Position numbers and translations under genes: made by a program
Notes under the pieces: generated by a model
Databases searched by the model: none
The model's input: only the letters and a program-made list of their open reading frames with translations
What the model was told of the DNA's origin: nothing
Origin: an uncultured Lachnospiraceae bacterium
GTDB lineage: Bacteria > Bacillota > Clostridia > Lachnospirales > Lachnospiraceae
Direction of reading: 5' to 3'
Assembly (NCBI GenBank): GCA_902781325.1
Contig: CACZJD010000005.1
Coordinates: 24,836 to 88,835, forward strand
DNA: 64,000 bases
Shown here: positions 24,310 through 33,413 of the stretch, piece by piece
How the letters are laid out: each line of letters starts with the position of its first letter
How positions within the stretch are numbered: position 1 is the first letter of the stretch

Positions 24310-25215
24310 CTATGCTTCTCTGATCTTCCGGTTGAGTGTGTTCAGCACGTGCTTTTTGTCCGCGCTCCACTGCGGCGCGATGAGCAGGCGCTTGGGCCCG
24401 TCGCCGGTGAGTCGGTGGACTACCGTCTGCGGAGGCAGAAGTTTCAGGCTGTCAACCACAAGATCACAATAAGAATCCAATGTAAACAGAGGGAACGGAT
24501 CAGCCCCGTACTCACGGGCCAGTTCGGTCCCTTTTAATATGTGCAGGAGTTGAAGTTTGATGCCATCGAGCGCCGGAGTCAAAAGAGAGAGGTAGCGCAC
24601 GGTCTCCAGCATATCTTCGCGCGCCTCGCCGGGGAGGCCAAGGATGACGTGTACGATGACTTCGAAGCCCTCGTCCTTCAGCCGCCTGTAGGCGTCCTCA
24701 AACACTTCAAGCTTGTAGCCGCGGTTGATGCGCCCCGCAGTCTTTTCATGGATGGTCTGCAGGCCCAGCTCGATCCAGACGGGCTTGTCGTATTCTGCGC
24801 GCAGATCTCTTAACATCGCGATCATTTCCGGCAGCAGACAGTCCGGGCGGGTGCCCAGATCGAGCGCGACAATCTGCGGGTGCTGCAGAGCTTCGGAGTA
24901 GATCCTGCGCAGGCGTTCGGGGTCGCCGTAAGTGTTGGTATAAGACTGGAAGTAGGCGATGTAGCGGCGGTCCTGTGGAGCGATGGAGGCCGATATTTTG
25001 GCATCTACGCGCTTTCTTGCCTCCTCGATCTGCTCGCCAATGGGAAGAAGAGGCGCGGCAAAATCACCGGAGCCGCCCTCCGAGCAGAAGGTGCAGCCGC
25101 CGGTGCCTATTGTGCCGTCGCGATTAGGGCAGGTGCAGCCGCTCTGCAGGGACAGCCGGTATACTTTGGTGCCGAAGCGGGCGCGCATGGCGTCGTTAAA
25201 GGAAAGATAGTTCAT
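24310..25215 (-). CDS. TIGR01212 family radical SAM protein (YhcC-like)
   Basis: A 301-aa protein of normal family length. The cluster motif is CTCPNRDGTIGTGGCTFC, the expanded Cys-x8+-Cys-x2-Cys spacing typical of the YhcC/TIGR01212 family. Further family blocks are QSYTNTYGD, LGTRPDCL, WIELGLQT and HVILGLPGE. The biochemical role is not established. It is convergent with the hipT-like gene, with only 8 bp between stops and no terminator. Confidence 0.94.
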   Translation of the reverse strand: MNYLSFNDAMRARFGTKVYRLSLQSGCTCPNRDGTIGTGGCTFCSEGGSGDFAAPLLPIGEQIEEARKRVDAKISASIAPQDRRYIAYFQSYTNTYGDPERLRRIYSEALQHPQIVALDLGTRPDCLLPEMIAMLRDLRAEYDKPVWIELGLQTIHEKTAGRINRGYKLEVFEDAYRRLKDEGFEVIVHVILGLPGEAREDMLETVRYLSLLTPALDGIKLQLLHILKGTELAREYGADPFPLFTLDSYCDLVVDSLKLLPPQTVVHRLTGDGPKRLLIAPQWSADKKHVLNTLNRKIREA

Positions 25216-25582
25216 AATAGTATACCCTGTGATATTATAGCAGAAGAATAATGCATCAGGGCCGGCGGGGATCAGTCACGTCGGTCTTTTCTACAAAATC
25301 ATCCATCTTTTTGTCAAAAAAGTACATTGTTTACGGGAAAGAAAAGGGCTAATATCTTTAAAAACCGAAAACGATTAAGATTTCTTTGTAAAAAATCAAA
25401 AAAGCGTATGGATTTTGAAGAAGAACTGCGTAAGTAAAAATGTCCGGCGGGGCAGAGAGTTAAAAACAGCCGCCGCCGGTTTACATACAGGCAATACTCC
25501 GCGGGAACAATCTTCCGCCGGTTTATATATAAGCAAGATGATTAATTAAAGAAGTTAAGAAGTTAAGAAGGAAGTAAGAAAA
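25216..25582. other. Intergenic region with short direct repeats
   Basis: It contains an extended -10 for the minus-strand gene at 25234-25242 and two 15-bp direct repeats, CCGCCGGTTTACATA (25473-25487) and CCGCCGGTTTATATA (25515-25529), 42 bp apart. An A/T-rich tract runs up to the HAD gene's ribosome site. No gene is evident. Confidence 0.5.
25234..25242 (-). promoter_or_regulatory. Extended -10 promoter of the YhcC-like gene
   Basis: Read on the minus strand, TGCTATAAT is a perfect TGn-TATAAT element, about 20 bp before the start codon at 25215. Confidence 0.6.
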
Positions 25583-26890
25583 ATGGAAGCATTTAAAAAA
25601 TGGAAAACAATCGCGATCGCATCGATCCTTGTCGCGGTGATCTCCCTCGGCGGCCTCTGCTACACAGTAGTACGCACCGGCTCTGTACAGACGGGAACAC
25701 AGACAGCGCCGGCAGCAGAGCAGACAGCAGCGGCAGGCGGACAGACTTCTGCAGAGACTCAGGTCAAAGCAGTCGACGCCGACGAGATGCTCAGCCTCTG
25801 GAACGAGGGAGCTCCGGCAAGAGAAGCCCTGACCGCTTATATGGATACGATCACAAAAGAGGGAAGTCCTGATTTCATCCCTGTTGAGGACCGTATCGCG
25901 GTATTCGACTTCGACGGAACGCTGTTCTGCGAGACAGACCCGAACTATTTTGACTATACACTGCTGGTATACCGTGTGACTGAGGACCCCGAATACAAGG
26001 ACCGCGCGTCTGAGTTTGAGAAGATGGTCGCAGCGAAGATCATTGACCAGAACACTAACGGCACCAAGTACGCGGAGCTTCCCGTAGAGCACGGACAGGC
26101 AGTAGCTTCCGCTTTCAAGGGCATGACAATGAGGGAATTCCTCGACTATATCCAGGAGTTCAAAAAACAGCCTATGCCCAGTTATGAGGGTATGACCCGC
26201 GGCGGCGGCTTCTATGAGCCCATGCTTCAGATCATCGAGTACCTCAAGGCTAATGATTTTACAGTATATGTCATCAGCGGCACGGACCGCTTCATCTGCC
26301 GCGGCATTATGGAGAACAGCCCTCTCGAGCTTCCCAACAGCCAGATCATCGGTTCTGATGAAACCATTGTGGCTGGTCTGCAGAATGGAGAAGACGGCCT
26401 TAATTATACTTTCACACAGGGCGATGACCTGTATCTCGGCGGCGAGTTCATCATCAAGAACCTGAAGATGAACAAGGTTTCCGTGATCAACAGCGAGATC
26501 GGCGTACAGCCCGTTCTGTCCTTCGGCAATACGACCGGTGACGCCGCGATGTGCAACTACGCGCTGAGCAACAATCCTTACAAGAGCCTTGCTTTCATGC
26601 TCTGCTGCGACGACCTTGAGCGCGAGAACGGCAACATCAAGAAGGCCAACGACATGTATAAGCTGTGTGAAGAGAACAACTGGATCCCCGTTTCCATGAA
26701 GAATGACTGGAAGACCATCTACGCAGAGGGCGTAAAATATATCGGCAAGCAGGCGGCTGAGCCCGCTGCAGCGGAACAGCCTGCCGAGCAGACCGTTGAG
26801 CAGCCCGCTGTTGAAGAGCCTGCTTCCGAGCAGCCTGCAGCCGGGGAACCTTCTACAGAGGAGCAGGAAGTCCTGGATAATGCGGCCTGA
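25583..26890 (+). CDS. Exported or membrane-anchored HAD family phosphatase
   Basis: A 435-aa protein behind AAGGAAG. A single hydrophobic helix (about residues 9-30) acts as signal or anchor, followed by an Ala/Gln/Thr-rich linker. The HAD core shows motif I AVFDFDGTLFCETD (nucleophile Asp), motif II VYVISGTDR and a late SFGNTTGDAAM acidic motif. The last ~45 residues are a Glu/Ala/Pro tail with repeated (E)QPA/EEP units. HAD phosphatases are mostly cytosolic, so an extracytoplasmic member is notable; it probably dephosphorylates small molecules outside the membrane. It is monocistronic. Confidence 0.88.
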   Translation: MEAFKKWKTIAIASILVAVISLGGLCYTVVRTGSVQTGTQTAPAAEQTAAAGGQTSAETQVKAVDADEMLSLWNEGAPAREALTAYMDTITKEGSPDFIPVEDRIAVFDFDGTLFCETDPNYFDYTLLVYRVTEDPEYKDRASEFEKMVAAKIIDQNTNGTKYAELPVEHGQAVASAFKGMTMREFLDYIQEFKKQPMPSYEGMTRGGGFYEPMLQIIEYLKANDFTVYVISGTDRFICRGIMENSPLELPNSQIIGSDETIVAGLQNGEDGLNYTFTQGDDLYLGGEFIIKNLKMNKVSVINSEIGVQPVLSFGNTTGDAAMCNYALSNNPYKSLAFMLCCDDLERENGNIKKANDMYKLCEENNWIPVSMKNDWKTIYAEGVKYIGKQAAEPAAAEQPAEQTVEQPAVEEPASEQPAAGEPSTEEQEVLDNAA

Positions 26891-26920
26891 CCTTCCTGAA
26901 AGCAGGAACTCTTTAAAATC

Positions 26921-26968
26921 AAGCTGATGACAGCTGTATGAGAGACATACAGGGCCATCAGCTTTTTT
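26921..26968 (+). terminator. Rho-independent terminator of the HAD gene
   Basis: AAGCTGATG...CTGTATG pairs with CATACAG..CCATCAGCTT, followed by TTTTTT. Confidence 0.9.
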
Positions 26969-27087
26969 GACGCCGGAAACTCTTTAGCAGGATGGCCCGC
27001 TTTTTTGTCGAAAGATGACCATCAGGCGGACAGAAGTGGTAGAATATTCGGGTAGGCGTGTTTTAGACCTCGGAGGGAGAACATACA

Positions 27088-27549
27088 ATGTCGGTGGAAA
27101 AAGCCAAGAAGTATCTGAGGGAGAAGGGATATCTTGACCGGGTCATCGAGCCGGATGTATCCACTGCGACAGTGGAACTGGCAGCAGCCGCCATCGGTGT
27201 AGAGCCGGGCCGGATCTGCAAATCTCTGTCTTTTATCATCGATGACAGGCCGATCCTGATCCTTGCTGAGGGCATGGCCAGGGTCGATAACAAAAAATAT
27301 AAAGAAGAATTCGGCAAAAAAGCGAAAATGATCCGGCGGGAACAGGTGGAGGAACTGATCGGCCATGAGGCGGGCGGCGTATGTCCCTTCGGAGTCAATG
27401 AAAACGTCGAGATCTATCTGGACGGGAGCCTGAAGAAATGGGACACGGTATATCCGGCGGCCGGCAACGCAAACAGCGCGGTGAGACTGGAACTGGGCGA
27501 GTTGGAGAAACTGGTGAGCGCCAGAAAATGGGTGGATGTGTGTAAGTAA
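27088..27549 (+). CDS. ybaK: YbaK/EbsC family aminoacyl-tRNA deacylase
   Basis: A 153-aa protein of the YbaK/ProX editing family. Family features are AIGVEPGRICKSLSFI, the conserved Lys45 region, HEAGGVCPFGV and the C-terminal GNANSAVRL. These proteins remove misattached amino acids, often from Cys- or Ala-type mischarged tRNAs, in trans. GGAGGG precedes the start. It is followed after 77 bp by the LysM gene, possibly on the same transcript. Confidence 0.92.
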   Translation: MSVEKAKKYLREKGYLDRVIEPDVSTATVELAAAAIGVEPGRICKSLSFIIDDRPILILAEGMARVDNKKYKEEFGKKAKMIRREQVEELIGHEAGGVCPFGVNENVEIYLDGSLKKWDTVYPAAGNANSAVRLELGELEKLVSARKWVDVCK

Positions 27550-27626
27550 CAGGGAAGCCTGTGTTTTGGCAAGCTATATGGTAAGTCGGGCAGAACTCAA
27601 GCGCTCCCGGCGGAAAGGGGAAATAC

Positions 27627-28640
27627 ATGAAAAGAGCAACATTATTTGCAGCGGCGGCGGGACTTCTTATGTCCGGGACGCTCCTTGTGACGGCGGTGCC
27701 GGTCACAGTATTCGCGGCTGAGACTGCCGAGGCCGGAAGCGCGGCGGTCGAGACTTCCGGAACCGGAAATTCAGCGGCGCAGGCAGCAACGGCTGCTGAG
27801 ACCGGAAGCACAGCGGCCAAAAAAGGATATGTTCATGATCCCATGGAGAATCCTAAAGCGGCGCAGGATATTATCGTGAACCGCGAGGCTGTATACGGAT
27901 ATTCTCCCAGCCCGCTCTCCACGCGGCTCAGAGAGTTCGTGGACATCATAGATTGGACGAATGAGGCGGAAGTCGCCGAAGCGCGTGACAAGAGACTTCA
28001 GTATTACGAGACGGAAGAGATCCTGTATCAGACGATCGAGACAATGCTCGACGAGAATAAGAGTATTGAAGAGATTGCCAGGGCAGTCAGCAAGAAGAGA
28101 AACGAGCTTCGCCTTGAAGCCTACATCGGAGATCCGGACGGCCTCAAGAGGGTGAAGCAGAGCAATCTCGACACTTACGGCAACGAAGAAGGCCCTACTA
28201 TCGATTATCTCTATGAGAAATACGGTTCATGGGAAGCGATCCTTCAGAAGGCACTTTCTTCGAATCCCGGAATGGATGCCTGCCTCGGACTGTATGACGA
28301 CTTTTATGAGTTCTACGGCATCGAAGAGAAGGTGCAGCTCAAGATCACGGAAGAAGCAGTAAAGACTGACGCGAGCGGGAAGAAGCTTTACACAGTCAAG
28401 AAGGATGACAACCTCTGGAAGATCGCGGAGACGATCTACGGCGACGGATCCAAATGGAATCTCATCTATGAGGCCAACAAAGAAATCCTGGAAAATCCGG
28501 GTGATCTCAGGGTGGGCATGGAACTGGTGATCCCGGAGGCCCCTCAGAAGAAGGGCGGCGAAGCGGCGGCTTCTGCGACTACAGCGACAGCTTCCGCAGC
28601 GACGACAGCTTCCACGGCGGCAGCGGCTCAAACGGAATAG
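27627..28640 (+). CDS. Secreted LysM domain protein
   Basis: A 337-aa protein with a signal peptide (cleavage likely near residue 31 after VFA) and an Ala/Thr-rich stretch. A helical central region (about 65-245) has no recognised family. A LysM domain at about residues 255-306 (YTVKKDDNLWKIAETIYGD ... LRVGMELVIP) binds peptidoglycan. An Ala/Thr-rich tail closes the protein. It is likely a cell-wall-associated protein; no catalytic domain is visible. Confidence 0.88.
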   Translation: MKRATLFAAAAGLLMSGTLLVTAVPVTVFAAETAEAGSAAVETSGTGNSAAQAATAAETGSTAAKKGYVHDPMENPKAAQDIIVNREAVYGYSPSPLSTRLREFVDIIDWTNEAEVAEARDKRLQYYETEEILYQTIETMLDENKSIEEIARAVSKKRNELRLEAYIGDPDGLKRVKQSNLDTYGNEEGPTIDYLYEKYGSWEAILQKALSSNPGMDACLGLYDDFYEFYGIEEKVQLKITEEAVKTDASGKKLYTVKKDDNLWKIAETIYGDGSKWNLIYEANKEILENPGDLRVGMELVIPEAPQKKGGEAAASATTATASAATTASTAAAAQTE

Positions 28641-28656
28641 GCATTGAATTAAAATG

Positions 28657-28711
28657 AAAGGTGGTATTGCACCTTGCTTGTTGATTGGCAAGATGCAATA
28701 CCACCTTTTTA
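28657..28711. terminator. Long hairpin terminator, LysM gene / aldo-keto reductase
   Basis: AAAGGTGGTATTGCA pairs with TGCAATACCACCTTTTT across an inner stem CCTTGC/GGCAAG. It is flanked by A and T runs and lies between convergent genes. Confidence 0.9.
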
Positions 28712-28739
28712 CTTGTCCTATATGTTTGATCTGCAGGCT

Positions 28740-29765
28740 TCAGACACTGACCTCTCCGGCCAGGATCCTCTTATAATCTGCCAGATTCTTGCGCAGTAGT
28801 TCGGGCGTATCGAGTTCATAGGGACAGCGCTTTGTACACTGGCGGCAGTTTATGCAGTTCTCGATCTTCGCCATCTTTTCCTGCCAGGTCTCGGAGAGCC
28901 AGGAAGCGGAGGGCGCCCTGCGCACCATCAGAGACATGCGGGCGCAGTTGTTGATCTCAATGCCCATGGGGCAGGGCAGGCAGTAACCGCAGCCGCGGCA
29001 GAAATCCCCGGCGAGTTCGTCCTGCTCGCCTTTGATGTAGGCGGCGATCTCTTCTGTCATGGAGGGTGTGTTCTCCATGTAAGAGAGCCACTCGCGCAGC
29101 TCGTTCTCGCGCTGGATTCCCCAGATCGGGACGAGGCCGTCAAATTGTGCCATATAAGCCATGGCGGCGTCGGAGCGGGTGATCAGGCCGCCGGCCAGCG
29201 CTTTCATGCAGATAAAGCCCATGTCTTTTTCCACACACGCGCGCACCAGAGCGATCTCCTTTTCAGAAGAAAGGTAGCTGAAAGGATACTGCAGGGTCTC
29301 GTAGAGCCCCGATTCAATGATCTCCTGCGCCACGGCCAGCTTGTGCGTCGTGATGCCGATGTGGCGGATCAAGCCTTTCTCTTTGGCCTGCTCGAGACAT
29401 TCATACATGCCGGTCCCGTCCCCGGGCCTGTAGCACCGGGGCACCATGTGCAGCTGATAGATATCGATATAATCGGTCCGCAGATTTTTAAGGGACGTCT
29501 CGAGATCTTTCCAGAAGCCCTCCGGCGTCTTGGCTGCGGTCTTGGTGGCTATGTATATTTTGTCACGCATGCCGTCGAAGGCTTCACCGACCTTCTCCTC
29601 GCTGTCTGTATAAGCTCTCGCTGTGTCGAAAAAGCGCATGCCTCCTTCATAGGCCTCCCGCAGGAGCTTCACCGCAACCTCCTTGCTGTCACGCTGGATC
29701 GGAAGACATCCGAAAGCGTTCTGGGGAACGATGATTTCCGTGCGGCCGAGTCTGACATTCTTCAT
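28740..29765 (-). CDS. Aldo/keto reductase with C-terminal 4Fe-4S region
   Basis: A 341-aa protein. The N-terminal TIM barrel has the AKR tetrad (Asp/Tyr in FFDTARAYTDSEEKVG, Lys in YIATKTAAKT, His in YQLHMV). The C-terminal ~75 residues hold CRGCGYCLPCPMGIEINNC and CINCRQCTKRCP, two cysteine clusters typical of the ferredoxin-like AKR subgroup common in anaerobes. It probably reduces aldehydes or ketones with iron-sulfur electron transfer; the substrate is unknown. It lies just downstream of the broken pectinesterase on the same strand. Confidence 0.93.
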   Translation of the reverse strand: MKNVRLGRTEIIVPQNAFGCLPIQRDSKEVAVKLLREAYEGGMRFFDTARAYTDSEEKVGEAFDGMRDKIYIATKTAAKTPEGFWKDLETSLKNLRTDYIDIYQLHMVPRCYRPGDGTGMYECLEQAKEKGLIRHIGITTHKLAVAQEIIESGLYETLQYPFSYLSSEKEIALVRACVEKDMGFICMKALAGGLITRSDAAMAYMAQFDGLVPIWGIQRENELREWLSYMENTPSMTEEIAAYIKGEQDELAGDFCRGCGYCLPCPMGIEINNCARMSLMVRRAPSASWLSETWQEKMAKIENCINCRQCTKRCPYELDTPELLRKNLADYKRILAGEVSV

Positions 29766-29804
29766 GGTAATACCTCGCAGATTCCTGATCTTGTTTGCAG
29801 TTCC

Positions 29805-30609
29805 TTATTTCTTCACCCACTTCACTCGTCCGTCAACCGCGGGAGACTCATAAAAACGAGCTGTGCGGTCGCGGTTCGTGTCGTTCCACTTGTCAAAGCC
29901 CAGAGGGCTGATGTGCGGCCCATAGGTACAGTTCTCGAAGCGGCACAGGCCGTAGTCGCGCCAGGGCCTTGCCAGATAGATGCTTCCGTCCGTGACGGGC
30001 GGGAGCGGCGGCATAGCCGATATCCCGGGCGTCGCAGAGGGAACGGATCTCGCAGTTATCAAACAGCGTATTGCCGCAGCCGAATATGAAATCCACGGTG
30101 CCCTCGATGAGGCAGTCCTCGAAATACTGGCGGCAGGAGATATCCCGGCGAAGATGATCCGGCAGGAAACCGTCATAGCGCTCGATCAGATCTTTCGGGA
30201 GAGGTCCGAGGAACAATGTGTCCTGGGTGGAAGTGAGCCGGCAGTGCTTCATATGGAAATCGTCCGCGTAGACAGTCAGAGCGACCTCCTGTCCCTTCGT
30301 TTCCGGGTGCAGAGAGCCGTTTACGACAGCCAGGTCCTCCATGGTGATATGGTCCGCGCAGACCGCCATGGTCCAGGTCCGGAAGGTGTTGTATTCCTTC
30401 CCGTCGGCGTGGATCTTGTTCGCGTAGTCATCCCAGATGATGCGGGTTTTGTCCATGCCTGCGCCCCGTATCGTCAAAGAAGGTACAAAAACAGTGCATT
30501 TTACGCGAAAATCGCCTTCCGAAAGTTGAATAAAGTCACCTGGAGAGGACTGATCCAAAACGGCCTGAAGGTCGTCATCAGGGGTCAAAATATTGTGAAA
30601 AGTGCCCAT
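29805..30609 (-). pseudogene. Pectinesterase (CE8), frameshifted with probable internal deletion
   Basis: ATG 30609 follows GGAGG by 4 bp. The first frame gives a right-handed beta-helix pectinesterase: LTIRGAGMDKTRI, LTSTQDTLFLG with the catalytic Gln/Asp region, and the hallmark GTVDFIFG. After RDIGYAAAPA the frame is lost near 29990-30005. The rest (SIYLARPWRDYG, YGPHISPLGFDKWN) continues in another frame to 29805. Between these parts the family usually has about 30 more residues (a YGFVFxNC segment), so bases seem deleted as well as the frame shifted. The enzyme would remove methyl esters from pectin; no signal peptide is seen. Confidence 0.86.
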
Positions 30610-30621
30610 AAAACCTCCGGT

Positions 30622-30649
30622 AATATAGTAAAAATAGTACAATTGACAA
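30622..30649 (-). promoter_or_regulatory. Promoter of the pectinesterase gene
   Basis: On the minus strand TTGTCA (30649-30644) and TATATT (30627-30622) are 16 bp apart, just before the GGAGG of the pectinesterase gene. Confidence 0.55.
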
Positions 30650-30662
30650 GAAAATCTTCCTG

Positions 30663-30860
30663 ATAATCATTATACCTGTCCTGACAGATAAATAAAGAAA
30701 ATATCCGAAAAAGTCGGTTTTGTATATAAATATCGCTATTCTGTCCATGTACTTTGGACAAAGTAGTAATTTATAATTTATACACTTGTTTTAGGTCTTT
30801 TGTTGCATTTTTAAGACAAGAGACAGCAAATTTAGTGTAAAATGTCAATGAGGGGACGAA
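30663..30860. promoter_or_regulatory. Leader region of the pectin operon
   Basis: An A/T-rich segment ahead of the ~24-kb plus-strand locus. It holds the inverted repeat GTCCA-TGTACTT-TGGAC (30743-30759), a candidate operator, and TAAAAT (30838-30843) as a possible -10. No clear -35 was found. Confidence 0.35.
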
Positions 30861-31405
30861 GTGGGGAAGAAGAGAAGTTGGAAACAATACCGGGCGATAG
30901 ACCTGGCTATGTTTGCAGGGATGCTGGTCATCTTTGAGTTCATTATAGTGATGGCAGCGCGGTTCTGGTTTCCGGGACAGCCGTTTACAGATACTGGGGA
31001 GTCATCCACGCCGTTTTAGGGGGAGTTGTCTACAGCTTCATGTCTGGAGCGGCAGCTCATCAATATCTGATCTATGTAGTGGGTAATATCTTCTCACTGA
31101 TTTCTGTTTATATTTTGATAAAGGTCGGCAAGGAAAAGGTTCGGACGAATACATGGGGAATGTTGTATCCGATCCTTGTTCTGCTGCTCATGCAGACCGG
31201 AAGGGCGATCGTGGCCCTTCTTTTGGGCGCAGAACCGGCGAACATTGTGGGCTTCTATACAACAGACAGCCTGTCAATGCTCTTTACATTCGTGATCATC
31301 TGGATAGCCCGTAGGCTGGACGGGGTCTATGAAGATCAAATACATTACCTGCTGCGCGTCAATGCGAAGGAGGGAACGGAAAAGGAGGTAAATTATGAAA
31401 GCTAA
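30861..31405 (+). pseudogene. Small multi-pass membrane protein at head of the pectin importer operon, frame-disrupted
   Basis: GTG 30861 follows GAGGGG and encodes a basic start (GKKRSWKQYRAIDLAMF) and a first membrane helix, then stops at 31017. In a second frame the protein goes on from about 30986 (YWGVIHAVLGGVVYSFMSG), with three more membrane helices, to the stop at 31405. A frame change near 30985 joins them into about 180 aa; a few residues may also be missing at the joint. The 3' end overlaps the LplB-type permease by 11 bp, so it belongs to the operon. I do not recognise the family. Internal ATG 31040 could still start a 121-aa truncated protein. Confidence 0.7.
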
Positions 31406-32450
31406 GGCGGCGGATTACCTCGTCTACGACCAAGAGTCGGGGACCTATCGGGAAGATCCGGAACAGGCCGTACGCGACGACGTGGAGAAGCATTATTGGC
31501 GCCATGTGGGTCAGACGATCCTCAAGGACTGGCGACTTTATCTGATGCTCGTCCCCATGATCCTGGTATTCCTGTTCTGGCGCTATTTCCCGATGTACGA
31601 ACTCCTGGGGTGCTTCAAGGTATCGGACAACGTAAAGCCCGTATCTGAGCAGTTCTTCTCGGGTTTCTCGTATTTCAAACGGCTCCTGTTTGCAGGCGAC
31701 GGCCTTTCCACAGATTTCTGGAGGGCGCTGCGCAACACGTTCCTGCTAAGTTTTTATGGCCTGTGTTTCGGCTTCCCTATGCCGATCATACTGGCACTGT
31801 TTTTCAACGAGGTGCGCTCCAACGCGGCGAGAAGCGTATATCAGGTGCTCACCTATCTGCCTAAGTTCATGTCCACCGTTGTCATGACATCACTGGTAAC
31901 CATGCTTGTCAAGCAGGGCTCCCTGACAACCGGAATGGGAATTGTCAGCCAGTTCCTCGTCAAGATCGGAGCGATCAGTTTTGACGTTGCCAACGCGGGT
32001 CTTCTGAACAACCCGGCTTTCTTCAGGTCGATCTACCAGATCAGCGGTATCTGGGAGAGTGCCGGTTACGACAGTATCGTATTCTTTGCGGCCATCATTG
32101 CCATTTCACCTACCAGCTACGAAGCGGCACAGATTGACGGCGCAGACAAATGGGCTCAGATGAGATATGTTGTCCTGCCCAGTATACTGTCAACGATCGT
32201 GATCATGCTCATCACCAGGATCGGTTCACTGCTGAACATCGGCTATGAGAAAGTATTGCTGCTGTACAATCCCAACACATATGTGACGGCGGACGTCGTT
32301 TCCACCTTCGCAAACAGAAATGGTATGGGTTCCGGCGCCGGCGTCGGAATAGCGGCGGCGGCCGAAATGATGAACAACGTCATCGGCATGCTGCTTGTCA
32401 TCGGTGCTAACACAATCGCCCGTAAGGCATCTAACACATCACTATACTGA
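31395..32450 (+). CDS. Sugar ABC transporter permease, LplB type
   Basis: A 351-aa protein with six membrane helices and a long, polar N-terminus (about 50 residues). The binding-protein-dependent transport EAA loop is EAAQIDGADKWAQMRYVVLPS. The LplB/YtcP class imports oligosaccharides, often pectin-derived ones, and needs an LplC-type partner, which follows directly. AAGGAGG precedes the start. Confidence 0.94.
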   Translation: MKAKAADYLVYDQESGTYREDPEQAVRDDVEKHYWRHVGQTILKDWRLYLMLVPMILVFLFWRYFPMYELLGCFKVSDNVKPVSEQFFSGFSYFKRLLFAGDGLSTDFWRALRNTFLLSFYGLCFGFPMPIILALFFNEVRSNAARSVYQVLTYLPKFMSTVVMTSLVTMLVKQGSLTTGMGIVSQFLVKIGAISFDVANAGLLNNPAFFRSIYQISGIWESAGYDSIVFFAAIIAISPTSYEAAQIDGADKWAQMRYVVLPSILSTIVIMLITRIGSLLNIGYEKVLLLYNPNTYVTADVVSTFANRNGMGSGAGVGIAAAAEMMNNVIGMLLVIGANTIARKASNTSLY

Positions 32451-32462
32451 TAAGGAGGGGCT

Positions 32463-33353
32463 ATGAAGAGGAAACTGGAAATCTCTGAGTTGATCTTTAA
32501 AGTCATCAGCTATACCCTGCTTACGGTATTTGCCCTTTGCTGCCTGTATCCGTTTGTATACGCGATCAGCGCTTCCATAAGCGGAAGGACAGCGGTTGAG
32601 TACGGCCAGATCGTGCTCTTCCCCAAGGACATTCAGTTTGACGCCTTTAAGCTGATGTTTAATGACAACATGTTCTGGAACGCGTATTCCAACACGCTGT
32701 TCCTGACCCTGTTCGGCACGCTCTGGGCAATGTTCGTCGCCATCCTCGGCGGCTACGCGCTGTCCAAAAAGAGACTGCTGTTCAGAAAATTCTTCAACTT
32801 CTTCCTGGTTTTTACCATGTGGTTCTCCGCAGGTATCGTACCTCAGTACCTGAACTACCTGGCAACCAAGGAAGTGTTTAATTCCATGGGAATCATGGAT
32901 GATAAGTGGCTCGTAGTTATCGCCATGGGTATGGCGGCCATGAACATCATCCTGCTTCGTAATGCTTTTGAGGGAGTTCCTTCCGAGATCGAGGAAGCCG
33001 CGATCGTTGACGGCGCGACTGAAATGCAGGTCCTCACACAGGTATATCTCCCGATGAGCAAATCCACGATCGCGACGGTAGCGCTGTTCTTCGCAATTTC
33101 GCGCTGGAATGGATATTTCTGGGCACGCCAGATGATCTCCAACCAGAACGAGCATCCGCTGCAGGTATTTATCCGTCTGAGACTGGAGCAGTACACGGAT
33201 CCCGAGGCAATGGCAGGCTGGAACAAAGCGTTTGCTTCTGACTCGGTAATCTATGCACTGATCGTTTGCTCGATTGTACCGATCCTTATTATCTATCCTT
33301 TCATCCAGAAATATTTTGCCAAGGGCACAAACGTCGGCGGTGTTAAGGAGTAA
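32463..33353 (+). CDS. Sugar ABC transporter permease, LplC type
   Basis: A 296-aa, six-helix permease, partner of the upstream gene 12 bp away. The EAA loop is EIEEAAIVDGATEMQVLTQV followed by YLPMSK. GGAGG precedes ATG. Together they form the translocation channel for the lipoprotein at 33414. Confidence 0.94.
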   Translation: MKRKLEISELIFKVISYTLLTVFALCCLYPFVYAISASISGRTAVEYGQIVLFPKDIQFDAFKLMFNDNMFWNAYSNTLFLTLFGTLWAMFVAILGGYALSKKRLLFRKFFNFFLVFTMWFSAGIVPQYLNYLATKEVFNSMGIMDDKWLVVIAMGMAAMNIILLRNAFEGVPSEIEEAAIVDGATEMQVLTQVYLPMSKSTIATVALFFAISRWNGYFWARQMISNQNEHPLQVFIRLRLEQYTDPEAMAGWNKAFASDSVIYALIVCSIVPILIIYPFIQKYFAKGTNVGGVKE

Positions 33354-33413
33354 TTCAGAAATAGCGATAATAAGAGAGTTAACCAAGGTTGATTCATATT
33401 CAGGAGGAATAAT

